Source of the DNA: Streptomyces sp. B1I3
Lineage (GTDB): Bacteria > Actinomycetota > Actinomycetes > Streptomycetales > Streptomycetaceae
Reading direction: 5' to 3'
Length of the DNA: 64,000 nt
Assembly (NCBI RefSeq): GCF_030816615.1
Contig: NZ_JAUSYD010000001.1
Coordinates: 6,408,501 to 6,472,500 of the forward strand
In this document: positions 26,659 to 35,328 of the stretch, piece by piece
Position numbering within the stretch: the stretch's first letter is position 1
Layout of the letters: each line of letters opens with the position of its first letter
Position numbers and translations under genes: made by a program
The notes under the pieces: generated by a model
What the model was told of the DNA's origin: nothing
The model's input: only the letters and a program-made list of their open reading frames with translations
Databases searched by the model: none

Positions 26659-27909
26659 GTGGACGAGAGCGGCGACAGCGAGCGCCCACAGCCCGGCGCA
26701 GGGGGGAAGGACCCCGGCACCGGACCCGGGAAGGGCGCACGGCGACGCCAGGAAGATCCCGGTGGCGGCCTCCTCATGGGTCGTCCCTTCGGCGTGCCCG
26801 TGTACGTGGCGCCCAGCTGGTTCGTCGTCGCCGCACTGATCACCTGGGTCTTCGGCGGCCAGCTCGACCGCGTCCTGCCCGAGCTCGGCGGAGCCCGCTA
26901 CCTGGTCGCGCTCTTCTTCGCGATCGCCTTCTACGCCTCCGTCCTCGTGCACGAGCTCGCCCACACCGTCGCCGCGCTGCGCTACAAACTGCCCGTCCGG
27001 CGCATCCAGCTCCAGTTCTTCGGTGGCGTCTCCGAGATCGAGAAGGAGAGCGAGACCCCCGGACGCGAGTTCGTCCTCGCCTTCGTGGGCCCCCTGCTCT
27101 CCCTCGTGCTGGGCGGCGTCTTCTACATCCCGCTCCAGTTCGTCGAGGCGGGTACCGTCCCGGGCGTCCTCCTGGCCGGGCTGATGGTCTCCAACCTCAT
27201 CGTCGCCGCCTTCAACCTGCTCCCGGGCCTGCCCCTGGACGGTGGCCGGATGCTGCGCGCCGTCGTCTGGAAGATCACGGGCAGGCCCATGAGCGGCACC
27301 GTCGCCGCGGCGTGGGTCGGCCGGGGTCTGGCCGTCACCGTCCTCATCGGCCTCCCGCTCCTCACGCACACCGGTGCTCTCGGCAACGCCACCAGCGAGA
27401 TCAGCGGTGTGGAGACCGTCACCGACGCCCTGCTCGCGGCCATCCTCGCCGGCATCATCTGGACCGGAGCCGGCAACAGCCTGCGCATGGCCCGGCTGCG
27501 CGAACACCTTCCGGACCTGCGGGCCCGCGCGCTCACCCGGCGCGCAGTCCCGGTCGAGTCCGCCACCCCGCTCTCCGAGGCGCTGCGCCGTGCCAACGAA
27601 GCCGGTGCCCGCGCCCTCGTCGTCGTCGACGGCCACGGCAACCCCAAGGGAGTCGTCCGCGAGGCGGCCATCGTCGGCGTCCCGGAGCACCGCCGCCCCT
27701 GGGTCGCGGTGAGCGGCCTCGCCCAGGACCTCACCGACGGCATGAGGGTCCCGGCCGAGCTCGCGGGCGAGGCACTCCTGGACCGGCTCAAGGCGACCCC
27801 GGCCACCGAGTACCTGGTCGTCGAGGAGACCGGTGAGATCTACGGCGTGCTGTCCACCGCCGACGTCGAACGCGCGTTCGTCGCGGCCATGGCCCGCCCT
27901 GCGGCCTGA
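26659..27909 (+). CDS. site-2 protease family membrane metalloprotease with CBS domains
   Basis: 416 residues. A Gly-rich cytoplasmic N-terminus leads to membrane segments with the zinc motif HELAH (98-102) and the second-site motif NLLPGLPLDGGRM, the defining pair for intramembrane S2P proteases. The C-terminal ~130 residues look like a CBS pair. The GTG at 26659 has AAGGGA just upstream; an in-frame ATG at 26623 would add 12 residues. The substrate (perhaps an anti-sigma factor) is not evident. It is divergent from the RecB-like gene. Confidence 0.88.
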   Translation: MDESGDSERPQPGAGGKDPGTGPGKGARRRQEDPGGGLLMGRPFGVPVYVAPSWFVVAALITWVFGGQLDRVLPELGGARYLVALFFAIAFYASVLVHELAHTVAALRYKLPVRRIQLQFFGGVSEIEKESETPGREFVLAFVGPLLSLVLGGVFYIPLQFVEAGTVPGVLLAGLMVSNLIVAAFNLLPGLPLDGGRMLRAVVWKITGRPMSGTVAAAWVGRGLAVTVLIGLPLLTHTGALGNATSEISGVETVTDALLAAILAGIIWTGAGNSLRMARLREHLPDLRARALTRRAVPVESATPLSEALRRANEAGARALVVVDGHGNPKGVVREAAIVGVPEHRRPWVAVSGLAQDLTDGMRVPAELAGEALLDRLKATPATEYLVVEETGEIYGVLSTADVERAFVAAMARPAA

Positions 27910-27970
27910 CCGCGACCACCACGGGCGACGGCCGGTCGCGGCCCCCGGAAAGGGGGCCCGTAAATACCGG

Positions 27971-27976
27971 TAGGCT
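27971..27976 (+). promoter_or_regulatory. candidate -10 for leaderless trmI
   Basis: TAGGCT, then 6 nt, then ATG 27983, with no Shine-Dalgarno sequence. Confidence 0.55.
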
Positions 27977-27982
27977 GGTCAC

Positions 27983-28891
27983 ATGTCCGAACCGACCGGT
28001 GCCGCCCGCCGTCGCGGCCCATTCAAAGTCGGGGACCAGGTCCAGCTCACCGACCCCAAGGGACGCCACTACACGTTCACGCTCGAGGCCGGAAAGAACT
28101 TCCACACCCACAAGGGTTCTTTCCCGCACGACGAGCTGATCGGTGCTCCCGAGGGCAGTGTTGTCCGTACCACGGGAAACGTCGCCTACCTCGCGCTGCG
28201 CCCCCTGCTCCCCGACTACGTCCTGTCCATGCCCCGCGGCGCCGCCGTGGTCTATCCCAAGGACGCGGGGCAGATCCTGGCCTTCGGCGACATCTTCCCC
28301 GGCGCCCGCGTCGTCGAAGCCGGCGTCGGCTCCGGAGCCCTCAGTACCTTCCTCCTGCGCGCCATCGGCGAGCAGGGCATGCTGCACTCCTACGAGCGCC
28401 GCGAGGACTTCGCCGAGATCGCCCAGCAGAACGTCGAGCGCTACTTCGGCTCCCCGCACCCCGCCTGGCAGCTCACCGTCGGTGACCTCCAGGACAACCT
28501 CTCGGACACCGACGTCGACCGTGTCGTCCTGGACATGCTCGCCCCCTGGGAGTGCCTCGAGGCCGTCTCCAAGGCACTCGTGCCCGGCGGCATCCTCTGC
28601 GCGTACGTCGCCACCACCACCCAGCTCTCGCGGACCGTCGAGTCCATCCGCGAGATCGGCTGCTTCGCCGAACCGCAGCCCTGGGAGTCGATGATCCGCA
28701 ACTGGCACGTCGAGGGCCTGGCCGTCCGTCCCGACCACCGGATGATCGGCCACACCGGCTTCCTTGTCACCGCCCGCCGCCTGGCGGACGGCGTCGAGCC
28801 GCCGCTGCGCCGCCGCCGCCCCTCCAAGGGCGCCTACGGTGACGACTACGACGGTCCCGGCAGCCGGAGCGGCTCCGCCACCCGCGACTGA
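27983..28891 (+). CDS. trmI: tRNA (adenine-58-N1)-methyltransferase
   Basis: 302 residues. An N-terminal beta domain (FKVGDQVQLTDPKGRHYTFTLEAGKNFHTHKG) is followed by a SAM-binding Rossmann domain (ARVVEAGVGSGALSTFLLRAIG), the catalytic Asp segment RVVLDMLAPWE, and NWHVEGLAVRPDHRMIGHTGFL. It forms m1A58 in the T-loop as a tetramer. In actinobacteria it is commonly found next to the ARC/proteasome block, as here. The basic C-terminal tail is likely disordered. Confidence 0.94.
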   Translation: MSEPTGAARRRGPFKVGDQVQLTDPKGRHYTFTLEAGKNFHTHKGSFPHDELIGAPEGSVVRTTGNVAYLALRPLLPDYVLSMPRGAAVVYPKDAGQILAFGDIFPGARVVEAGVGSGALSTFLLRAIGEQGMLHSYERREDFAEIAQQNVERYFGSPHPAWQLTVGDLQDNLSDTDVDRVVLDMLAPWECLEAVSKALVPGGILCAYVATTTQLSRTVESIREIGCFAEPQPWESMIRNWHVEGLAVRPDHRMIGHTGFLVTARRLADGVEPPLRRRRPSKGAYGDDYDGPGSRSGSATRD

Positions 28892-29100
28892 ACCCGCACA
28901 ACGCACGGGCGCCGCCGCCGAGTTCCCCGGACCGACCCGGGAGCCCGCCGGCGGCGCCTTCGCATACCGCGCGGCGGCCGGCGGCGACCCCGCCGTTCCC
29001 TTGCGGTGTGAGGTGTGGCACGATGCTGGCCACCCCCCGCACCGCCGGCCCGCTCGGCACCGCCTGCCCAGGCCTCCAGGAACCACAGGAGACATACCGC

Positions 29101-29685
29101 GTGCAGACCTCCGCGCTCCCGGACCTCGCGCACACCGACGCCAAGCCGGTGCACTGGCTCGCCACGGCCGCGGCGATGGCCGCCGTCGTCGCCGCCGCAG
29201 GGTTCCTGCAGCCCGCCGGGGCCACCGCGACGGCCTCGGCGTCCGAGCACGGCGCCGGCGTCTCGCACGGCAGCGCACCGGCCGCCGCCCCCGACCCGGA
29301 GCGGGTCGCCTTCCCGCTCGACTGCGGTACCGCCGGCCGGACCGTGGCCGAGGAGGCACCCGGCGACCTCGACGGCGACGGCAGGCCGGAAACAGTCGCC
29401 GTGGTCCACTGCGCGGCCGGATCCGGCACCCCGCCCAGTGGCGTCTACGTCCTGACACAGACGAGCGGGGCCGCACCCCGGGTCGTGGCGACCCTGGTGG
29501 ACCCCGCTCAGAAGCTGACCGTCACCGACTTCGCGGTCCGCGGCGGCAAGATCTCGGCGACCCTGCTCGGCTACTCCTCGCTCGACGTACCGCGCTGCTG
29601 TCCCGACGTGCGGGAGAGCGCCTCCTGGCAGTGGAAGGGCAACGCGTTCGTGAAGTCCGCCGGGGCGACCGAGCTGAGTGCCTGA
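29101..29685 (+). CDS. secreted or membrane-anchored protein with calcium-binding repeat-like motif
   Basis: 194 residues. An N-terminal hydrophobic segment (about 20-42, WLATAAAMAAVVAAAGFLQPAG) ends in a possible cleavage site. The exported part has GDLDGDGRPETVAVV, a FG-GAP/VCBS-type DxDGD calcium motif, and a CC pair in RCCPDVRES. GTG 29101 is picked for AGGAGA 8 nt upstream. I do not recognise the family beyond the motif. Confidence 0.75.
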   Translation: MQTSALPDLAHTDAKPVHWLATAAAMAAVVAAAGFLQPAGATATASASEHGAGVSHGSAPAAAPDPERVAFPLDCGTAGRTVAEEAPGDLDGDGRPETVAVVHCAAGSGTPPSGVYVLTQTSGAAPRVVATLVDPAQKLTVTDFAVRGGKISATLLGYSSLDVPRCCPDVRESASWQWKGNAFVKSAGATELSA

Positions 29686-29719
29686 GGCACTGAGGGCCGG
29701 CTGCCCCGCGGGCCGCGTC

Positions 29720-29745
29720 ACGGCCGGAGACCTCCCTCCGGCCGT
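29720..29745. terminator. hairpin between convergent secreted-protein and ferredoxin genes
   Basis: ACGGCCGGAG pairs perfectly with CTCCGGCCGT across a 6-nt loop. Confidence 0.6.
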
Positions 29746-29765
29746 CTCCGGGCCGGGACCTTCCC

Positions 29766-30077
29766 TCAGGCCGCGTCCGGGCCGAAGACTTCCACGTTGT
29801 CCGAGACGCGACGTACATGGATGCAGTCGCCCGGGCACTCCTTGGCCGAATCCACCACGTCCTGGAGCAGCGGCAGCGGCACCGGAGTAGTGGCCCCCTT
29901 GTCCTGGAGGAGCTCGTCGTCGGCGCTCTTCACGTACGCCAGTCCGTCGATGTCGAGCTCGAACACCTCGGGGGCGTACTGCACGCAGATGCCGTCGCCC
30001 GTACAGAGATCCTGGTCGATCCAGACCTCGAGATCCTGCGCGTCACTGTCGCCCGGAGCGTCCTGCTGCACGGTCAT
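29766..30077 (-). CDS. small ferredoxin
   Basis: 103 residues. The cluster ligands are in DLCTGDGICVQYAP (C-x5-C with an Asp in the position often taken by a third Cys) and KECPGDCIHV (CP motif). This pattern suggests a single 3Fe-4S or Asp-ligated 4Fe-4S cluster, as in actinobacterial P450-type ferredoxins. The 30-residue acidic N-terminal part is extra. No P450 or reductase is adjacent. Divergent from arc. Confidence 0.9.
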   Translation of the reverse strand: MTVQQDAPGDSDAQDLEVWIDQDLCTGDGICVQYAPEVFELDIDGLAYVKSADDELLQDKGATTPVPLPLLQDVVDSAKECPGDCIHVRRVSDNVEVFGPDAA

Positions 30078-30274
30078 GTGTCCTGCCGTTCCCTGCGTAT
30101 CTGCACCAATTGAAGCCAGCCCTGACGGGTGTTGAACGCTTCGACGATACAACCGGCGGCTTTCCGATGCCGAAGGGTGGGTATTCCCTTGGCGTGAGGG
30201 AGGGCGCAAGGGTGAAGATCGGACACGCTCCCAGGTCTTTGTGATCTAGGGGTTTCAATCATCACTCACCCAGG

Positions 30275-30280
30275 TAGGGT
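30275..30280 (+). promoter_or_regulatory. candidate arc -10 box
   Basis: TAGGGT in the 240-nt divergent gap, 38 nt before the arc start. It leaves a short leader that contains the GGAGGAGGTGAGG ribosome site. Confidence 0.4.
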
Positions 30281-30318
30281 CAGGAAGCGTCCAGCTCCCC
30301 TTGGAGGAGGTGAGGACC

Positions 30319-32085
30319 GTGGCAGCCCACGACGACGACATCAACCGCGGCATCCGGCCCGGGCGGGGGTCAGAAGACCCAGCCGGCCAGGTTGCCTATC
30401 TCGAGCAGGAAATCGCCGTCCTGCGACGTAAGCTCGCCGACTCTCCGCGTCATACGAGGATTCTCGAAGAGCGGATCGTCGAGTTGCAGACCAGCGTGGC
30501 AGGTGTGTCCGCGCAGAACGAGCGGCTCGCCGGCACGCTCCGGGAGGCCCGCGACCAGATCGTGGCCCTCAAGGAGGAGGTCGACCGGCTCGCTCAGCCA
30601 CCGGCCGGCTTCGGTGTCTTCCTGCAGGCCAACGAGGACGGCACCTGCGACATCTTCACCGGGGGCCGCAAGCTCCGGGTGAACGTCAGCCCCAGCGTCG
30701 AGCTCGACGGCCTCCGGCGAGGCCAGGAAGTCATGCTCAACGAAGCGCTCAACGTGGTCGAGGCCATGGAATTCGAGCGGGCCGGGGACATCGTCACCCT
30801 CAAGGAGATCCTTGAGGACGGCGAGCGCGCCCTGGTCGTCGGGCACACCGACGAGGAACGGGTGGTGCGGCTCGCCGAGCCGCTGCTGGACATCACCATC
30901 CGTCCCGGCGACGCCCTCCTGCTCGAACCCAGGTCGGGCTACGTCTACGAAGTGGTGCCCAAGAGCGAGGTCGAAGAACTCGTCCTCGAAGAGGTTCCGG
31001 ACATCGACTACGACAAGATCGGCGGCCTGGGAGACCAGATCGAGCTGATCCGTGACGCGGTCGAGCTCCCCTACCTCCACCCCGACCTCTTCAAGGAGCA
31101 CGAACTGCGCCCGCCGAAGGGCATCCTGCTCTACGGCCCTCCCGGCTGCGGCAAGACACTCATCGCCAAGGCCGTGGCCAACTCCCTGGCCAAGAAGGTC
31201 GCCGAGGTCACCGGCCAGCCCGCGGGGAAGAGCTACTTCCTCAACATCAAGGGCCCCGAACTCCTCAACAAGTACGTCGGTGAGACCGAGCGGCACATCC
31301 GCCTCGTCTTCCAGCGTGCCCGGGAGAAGGCGAGCGAGGGCACCCCCGTCATCGTCTTCTTCGACGAGATGGAATCCCTCTTCCGCACCCGTGGCTCCGG
31401 TGTCAGCTCGGACGTGGAGAACACCATCGTCCCCCAGCTGCTCGCCGAGATCGACGGTGTGGAGGGCCTGGAGAACGTCATCGTCATCGGTGCCTCCAAC
31501 CGCGAGGACATGATCGACCCCGCCATCCTGCGGCCCGGCCGTCTCGATGTGAAGATCAAGATCGAGCGCCCGGACGCGGAGGCCGCGAAGGACATCTTCG
31601 CGAAGTACCTCACCTCGTCGCTCCCGCTGCACGCGGACGACCTGGCCGAGCACACGGGGTCGAGGGAGGCCGCCGCCCACGCCATGATCCAGTCGGTCGT
31701 GGAGCGGATGTACACGGAATCCGAGGAGAACCGCTTCCTCGAGGTCACCTATGCGAACGGCGACAAGGAAGTCCTGTACTTCAAGGACTTCAACTCCGGA
31801 GCGATGATTCAGAACATCGTGGACCGGGCGAAGAAAATGGCCATCAAGGCATTCCTCGACCAGGGCCAGAAGGGCCTGCGCGTCTCCCATCTCCTCCAGG
31901 CGTGTGTGGACGAGTTCAAGGAGAACGAGGACCTGCCCAACACCACCAACCCGGACGACTGGGCCAGGATTTCCGGAAAGAAGGGCGAGCGGATCGTGTT
32001 CATCCGCACACTCGTCACCGGAAAGCAGGGCGCGGACACCGGTCGTTCCATCGACACGGTGGCAAATACCGGACAGTACCTGTAA
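30319..32085 (+). CDS. arc: proteasome-associated AAA+ ATPase (ARC/Mpa)
   Basis: 588 residues. An N-terminal coiled coil (about 20-85), which would bind Pup, is followed by OB-fold domains, then AAA+ with Walker A GPPGCGKT (273-280), Walker B VIVFFDEME and sensor/arginine-finger region RPGRLDVKI. The C-terminus is GQYL, the penultimate-Tyr type tail that docks into the 20S alpha ring. It unfolds pupylated substrates for PrcBA. GTG 30319 starts the protein MAAHDDDIN; GGAGGAGGTGAGG is upstream. A terminator separates it from dop. Confidence 0.97.
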   Translation: MAAHDDDINRGIRPGRGSEDPAGQVAYLEQEIAVLRRKLADSPRHTRILEERIVELQTSVAGVSAQNERLAGTLREARDQIVALKEEVDRLAQPPAGFGVFLQANEDGTCDIFTGGRKLRVNVSPSVELDGLRRGQEVMLNEALNVVEAMEFERAGDIVTLKEILEDGERALVVGHTDEERVVRLAEPLLDITIRPGDALLLEPRSGYVYEVVPKSEVEELVLEEVPDIDYDKIGGLGDQIELIRDAVELPYLHPDLFKEHELRPPKGILLYGPPGCGKTLIAKAVANSLAKKVAEVTGQPAGKSYFLNIKGPELLNKYVGETERHIRLVFQRAREKASEGTPVIVFFDEMESLFRTRGSGVSSDVENTIVPQLLAEIDGVEGLENVIVIGASNREDMIDPAILRPGRLDVKIKIERPDAEAAKDIFAKYLTSSLPLHADDLAEHTGSREAAAHAMIQSVVERMYTESEENRFLEVTYANGDKEVLYFKDFNSGAMIQNIVDRAKKMAIKAFLDQGQKGLRVSHLLQACVDEFKENEDLPNTTNPDDWARISGKKGERIVFIRTLVTGKQGADTGRSIDTVANTGQYL

Positions 32086-32093
32086 AACGCAGA

Positions 32094-32129
32094 CCGGCTG
32101 CGGACGCCCTGCCGGGCGTCCGCAGCCGG
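32094..32129 (+). terminator. rho-independent terminator after arc
   Basis: A 16-bp perfect stem (32094-32109 with 32114-32129) with a 4-nt loop is followed by CGTTTT. arc is therefore probably transcribed apart from dop-pup. Confidence 0.8.
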
Positions 32130-32320
32130 CCGTTTTCCCGGTAGTTCCGGCCTCACCCGAACAATGACGTAATTGATCTCCCCACCGGCGCATGGGCGCT
32201 CTAGGCTCTGCTGTACCGCCGAGTCGCGCAGTGCGGGGACGGGCACCGCACGCGCAGGAACCAGCAGCGGTACTTGAGCGGCGCTCCCGGACGGGAGCAC
32301 CGCCGGGCAAGGAGGGCCGC

Positions 32321-33832
32321 ATGACCGTACGGCGAGTAATGGGCATCGAGACGGAGTACGGGATCTCCGTCCCCGGTCAACCCAACGCCAATGCCATGCT
32401 CACCTCGTCCCAGATCGTCAACGCGTACGCGGCGGCGATGCACCGGGCGCGCCGCGCCCGCTGGGATTTCGAGGAGGAGAATCCGCTGCGCGACGCGCGA
32501 GGCTTCGACCTCGCCCGTGAGACCGCCGACTCCAGCCAGCTCACCGATGAGGACATCGGCCTCGCCAATGTCATCCTCACCAACGGTGCCCGGCTCTACG
32601 TCGACCACGCGCACCCCGAATACAGCTCACCCGAGATCACCAACCCGATGGACGCGGTGCTCTGGGACAAGGCCGGCGAACGAGTGATGGCGCAGGCCGC
32701 CGAGCGGGCCGCCGCGATCCCGGGCGCACAGCCGATCCACCTCTACAAGAACAACACCGACAACAAGGGCGCGTCCTACGGCACGCACGAGAACTACCTG
32801 ATGAGGAGGGAGACCCCCTTCTCCGACATCGTGCGCCACCTGACCCCGTTCTTCGTCTCCCGCCAGGTGGTGACCGGCGCCGGCCGGGTCGGCATCGGCC
32901 AGGACGGCAACGAGCACGGCTTCCAGATCAGCCAGCGCGCCGACTACTTCGAGGTGGAGGTGGGCCTCGAGACCACGCTGAAGCGCCCCATCATCAACAC
33001 CCGCGACGAGCCCCACTCCGACGCCGAGAAGTACCGCAGGCTGCATGTGATCATCGGGGACGCGAACCTCTCCGAGATCTCGACCTACCTCAAGCTCGGC
33101 ACGACCTCGCTGGTCCTGGCCATGATCGAGGACGGCTTCATCAACGTCGACCTCGCGATCGACCAGCCGGTGCGCACCCTGCACCAGGTCTCGCACGATC
33201 CGACGCTCCAGCAGTTGATCACGCTCCGTAGCGGCCGGACACTGACCGCGGTGCAGTTGCAGATGGAGTACTTCGAACTGGGGCGCAAGTACGTCGAGGA
33301 GCGGTACGGCGCGGACGCCGACGAGCAGACCAAGGACGTCCTGCTCCGCTGGGAGGACACGCTCAACCGCCTGGAGAACGACCCCATGAGCCTGTCGGGC
33401 GAGCTGGACTGGATCGCCAAGCGGGAGCTCATGGAGGGCTACCGGCGCCGTGACGGCCTGGACTGGGACGCGCCGCGCCTGCACCTGGTGGACCTCCAGT
33501 ACGCGGACGTACGGCCCGAGAAGGGCCTGTACAACCGCCTGGCGGCCCGCGGGAAGATGAAGCGCCTGCTCGACGAGAACGACGTCGAGCGGGCCCGTAC
33601 GAAGCCGCCCGAGGACACCAGGGCCTATTTCCGTGGCCGCTGCCTGGAGCAGTACGCCGACGACGTGGCCGCGGCCTCCTGGGACTCGGTCATCTTCGAC
33701 CTGCCCGATCGTGACTCCCTGCAACGGGTGCCCACGATGGAACCGCTGCGCGGTACACGTAGTCACGTGAAGGAGCTGCTGGACCGCTGCCGCACGGCGG
33801 AAGAGCTGGTCCGGACGCTGACGGGGGGCTGA
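32321..33832 (+). CDS. dop: depupylase / Pup deamidase
   Basis: 503 residues of the carboxylate-amine ligase fold, paralogous to PafA. MGIETEYGISVPGQP carries the Mg-ATP Glu pair and the active-site loop follows. NGARLYVDHAHPEYSSPE, NNTDNKGASYGTHENYL and RPIINTRDEPHSD are shared with PafA. The longer loop after residue 35 (HRARRARWDFEEENPL) is Dop-specific. It cleaves Pup from substrates, and elsewhere also deamidates Gln-ended Pup. AAGGAGG precedes ATG 32321. Pup here already ends in Glu, so only the depupylase role is needed. Confidence 0.96.
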   Translation: MTVRRVMGIETEYGISVPGQPNANAMLTSSQIVNAYAAAMHRARRARWDFEEENPLRDARGFDLARETADSSQLTDEDIGLANVILTNGARLYVDHAHPEYSSPEITNPMDAVLWDKAGERVMAQAAERAAAIPGAQPIHLYKNNTDNKGASYGTHENYLMRRETPFSDIVRHLTPFFVSRQVVTGAGRVGIGQDGNEHGFQISQRADYFEVEVGLETTLKRPIINTRDEPHSDAEKYRRLHVIIGDANLSEISTYLKLGTTSLVLAMIEDGFINVDLAIDQPVRTLHQVSHDPTLQQLITLRSGRTLTAVQLQMEYFELGRKYVEERYGADADEQTKDVLLRWEDTLNRLENDPMSLSGELDWIAKRELMEGYRRRDGLDWDAPRLHLVDLQYADVRPEKGLYNRLAARGKMKRLLDENDVERARTKPPEDTRAYFRGRCLEQYADDVAAASWDSVIFDLPDRDSLQRVPTMEPLRGTRSHVKELLDRCRTAEELVRTLTGG

Positions 33833-33961
33833 AATGCGCTCCGGCTGGGAATCAATCAGATGACCTGGGGACGTTGACACAAGTACCGGGCCGATGTCGG
33901 ACCCCGTAGGTAGGGTCTGATCAAGTGCTTCGAATGCTTCGAACCGAGCGGGGTGAGCTAT

Positions 33962-34180
33962 ATGGCGACCAAGGACACCGGCGGCGGACAGCAGAAGGCG
34001 ACGCGTTCCACCGAGGAGACCGAGGAGCAGGCGCAGGACGCGCAGGCGTCCGCGGACCTCCAGGAGCGCCAGGAGAAGCTGAGCGACGACGTCGACGACG
34101 TCCTCGACGAGATCGACGACGTGCTCGAGTCCAATGCCGAGGACTTCGTGCGGTCGTTCGTGCAGAAGGGTGGCGAGTAG
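33962..34180 (+). CDS. pup: prokaryotic ubiquitin-like protein Pup
   Basis: 72 residues, Gln/Glu/Asp-rich and intrinsically disordered. KLSDDVDDVLDEIDDVLE is the helix that docks on the ARC coiled coil. The C-terminus reads VQKGGE, so the last residue is Glu and the protein is ready for ligation by PafA without deamidation. ATG 33962 has GGGGTGAG just upstream; an in-frame GTG at 33953 overlaps that site. It is probably transcribed from TAGGGT at 33911-33916. It ends at a strong hairpin. Confidence 0.97.
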   Translation: MATKDTGGGQQKATRSTEETEEQAQDAQASADLQERQEKLSDDVDDVLDEIDDVLESNAEDFVRSFVQKGGE

Positions 34181-34233
34181 CCCGGGCCCGGCCCCGGGGA
34201 ACTGCTCGCCGGCAGGCTCCCGCCACCGGCGGA

Positions 34234-34282
34234 CGCTTCCGCGGGACGACCCGCACGCACGCAGGGTCGTCCCGCGGAAGCG
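34234..34282 (+). terminator. terminator or attenuator between pup and the proteasome genes
   Basis: A 19-bp perfect stem (34234-34252 with 34264-34282) with an 11-nt loop. It should end or reduce the pup transcript before prcBA. Confidence 0.8.
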
Positions 34283-34331
34283 CTTCTGCATCAGGGCGAG
34301 GTTGATCGCCGCCACCGGACGGGTAGGGTCC

Positions 34332-34475
34332 GTGGCGTACTGCTTCAACTGCAATTCGGCCATCGGCAAGTTGGGGGATGATCCTGACTCCTTGCGCAGG
34401 GCCATCGCATACCTGGAGGGAAACGCGTGGAAGCCAACACTCGTAGCACCGGGCGTCTACCAGCTGCCTTCCTGA
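34332..34475 (+). pseudogene. C-terminal fragment of an endonuclease VII-like protein
   Basis: From a GTG at 34332 the frame gives a 47-residue product with YCFNCNSAIGKLGDDPDSLRRAIAYLEG, the C-terminal half of the recombination-endonuclease-VII (HNH-type) zinc domain, and the tail WKPTLVAPGVYQLPS. The first Cys pair and the catalytic His segment that should precede it are absent, because the upstream bases are the pup terminator. The frame runs 49 nt into prcB. Either a decayed gene kept for its overlap with prcB, or a short translated leader peptide; I favour the first. Confidence 0.6.
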
Positions 34476-35272
34476 CGCCGGGTTCGTCCTCGTTCATGGA
34501 CTTCCTGTCCGACCACTCACCCTCGATGCTTCCGGGCAACCGCACCCTGCCGCCGCTGCAGGGTGCGATCGAGGCGCCGCACGGGACGACCATCGTCGCC
34601 GCCTCGTTCCCCGGCGGGGTGGTCCTCGCCGGTGACCGGCGGGCGACCATGGGCAACATGATCGCCCAGCGCGACATCGAGAAGGTGTTCCCCGCCGACG
34701 AGTACTCCGCCGTGGGCATCGCGGGCACGGCGGGCCTCGCCGTGGAGATGGTGAAGCTGTTCCAGCTGGAGCTGGAGCACTTCGAGAAGGTGGAGGGCGC
34801 CACCCTCTCCCTGGAGGGCAAGGCCAACCGTCTTTCCACGATGATCCGCAGCAACCTGGCGATGGCCATGCAGGGCCTGGCGGTCGTCCCGCTGTTCGCC
34901 GGGTACGACGTCGACCGCGAGAAGGGCCGGATCTTCTCCTACGACGTCACCGGCGGCCGTTCCGAGGAGCACGGGTACGCGGCCACAGGCTCCGGCTCGG
35001 TGTTCGCCCGCGGGTCGATGAAGAAGCTCTACCGCGAGGACCTGACGGAGGAGCAGTCGCTCACCCTGGTCGTCCAGGCGCTGTACGACGCGGCCGACGA
35101 CGACTCGGCGACCGGCGGGCCGGACGTGGCCCGCCGCATCTACCCGATCGTCACCGTCATCACCGACGAGGGCTTCCGCAAGCTCGACGAAACGGAGTCC
35201 GCCGCGATCGCGCGGTCGATCCTGGAGCGCCGGCTCGAGCAGCCCGACGGCCCGCGCGCCGCGCTGCTCTGA
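34427..35272 (+). CDS. prcB: 20S proteasome beta subunit
   Basis: 281 residues. A 53-residue propeptide ends at HG; autocleavage exposes Thr54 (TTIVAASFPGGVVLAGDRRATMG), the catalytic nucleophile. The conserved Asp of GDRR and Lys-equivalent region are present, and GYAATGSGSVFARGSMKKL follows. GTG 34427 has GGAGGG 7 nt upstream, inside the endonuclease-VII fragment. Forms the inner rings of the 20S core and is followed by prcA after 56 nt. Confidence 0.96.
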   Translation: MEANTRSTGRLPAAFLTPGSSSFMDFLSDHSPSMLPGNRTLPPLQGAIEAPHGTTIVAASFPGGVVLAGDRRATMGNMIAQRDIEKVFPADEYSAVGIAGTAGLAVEMVKLFQLELEHFEKVEGATLSLEGKANRLSTMIRSNLAMAMQGLAVVPLFAGYDVDREKGRIFSYDVTGGRSEEHGYAATGSGSVFARGSMKKLYREDLTEEQSLTLVVQALYDAADDDSATGGPDVARRIYPIVTVITDEGFRKLDETESAAIARSILERRLEQPDGPRAALL

Positions 35273-35328
35273 CCGGGCCGGAAGCTTTTGAGATGCACTC
35301 GTCACTGACAGAAAGGGACGGATAGCCG

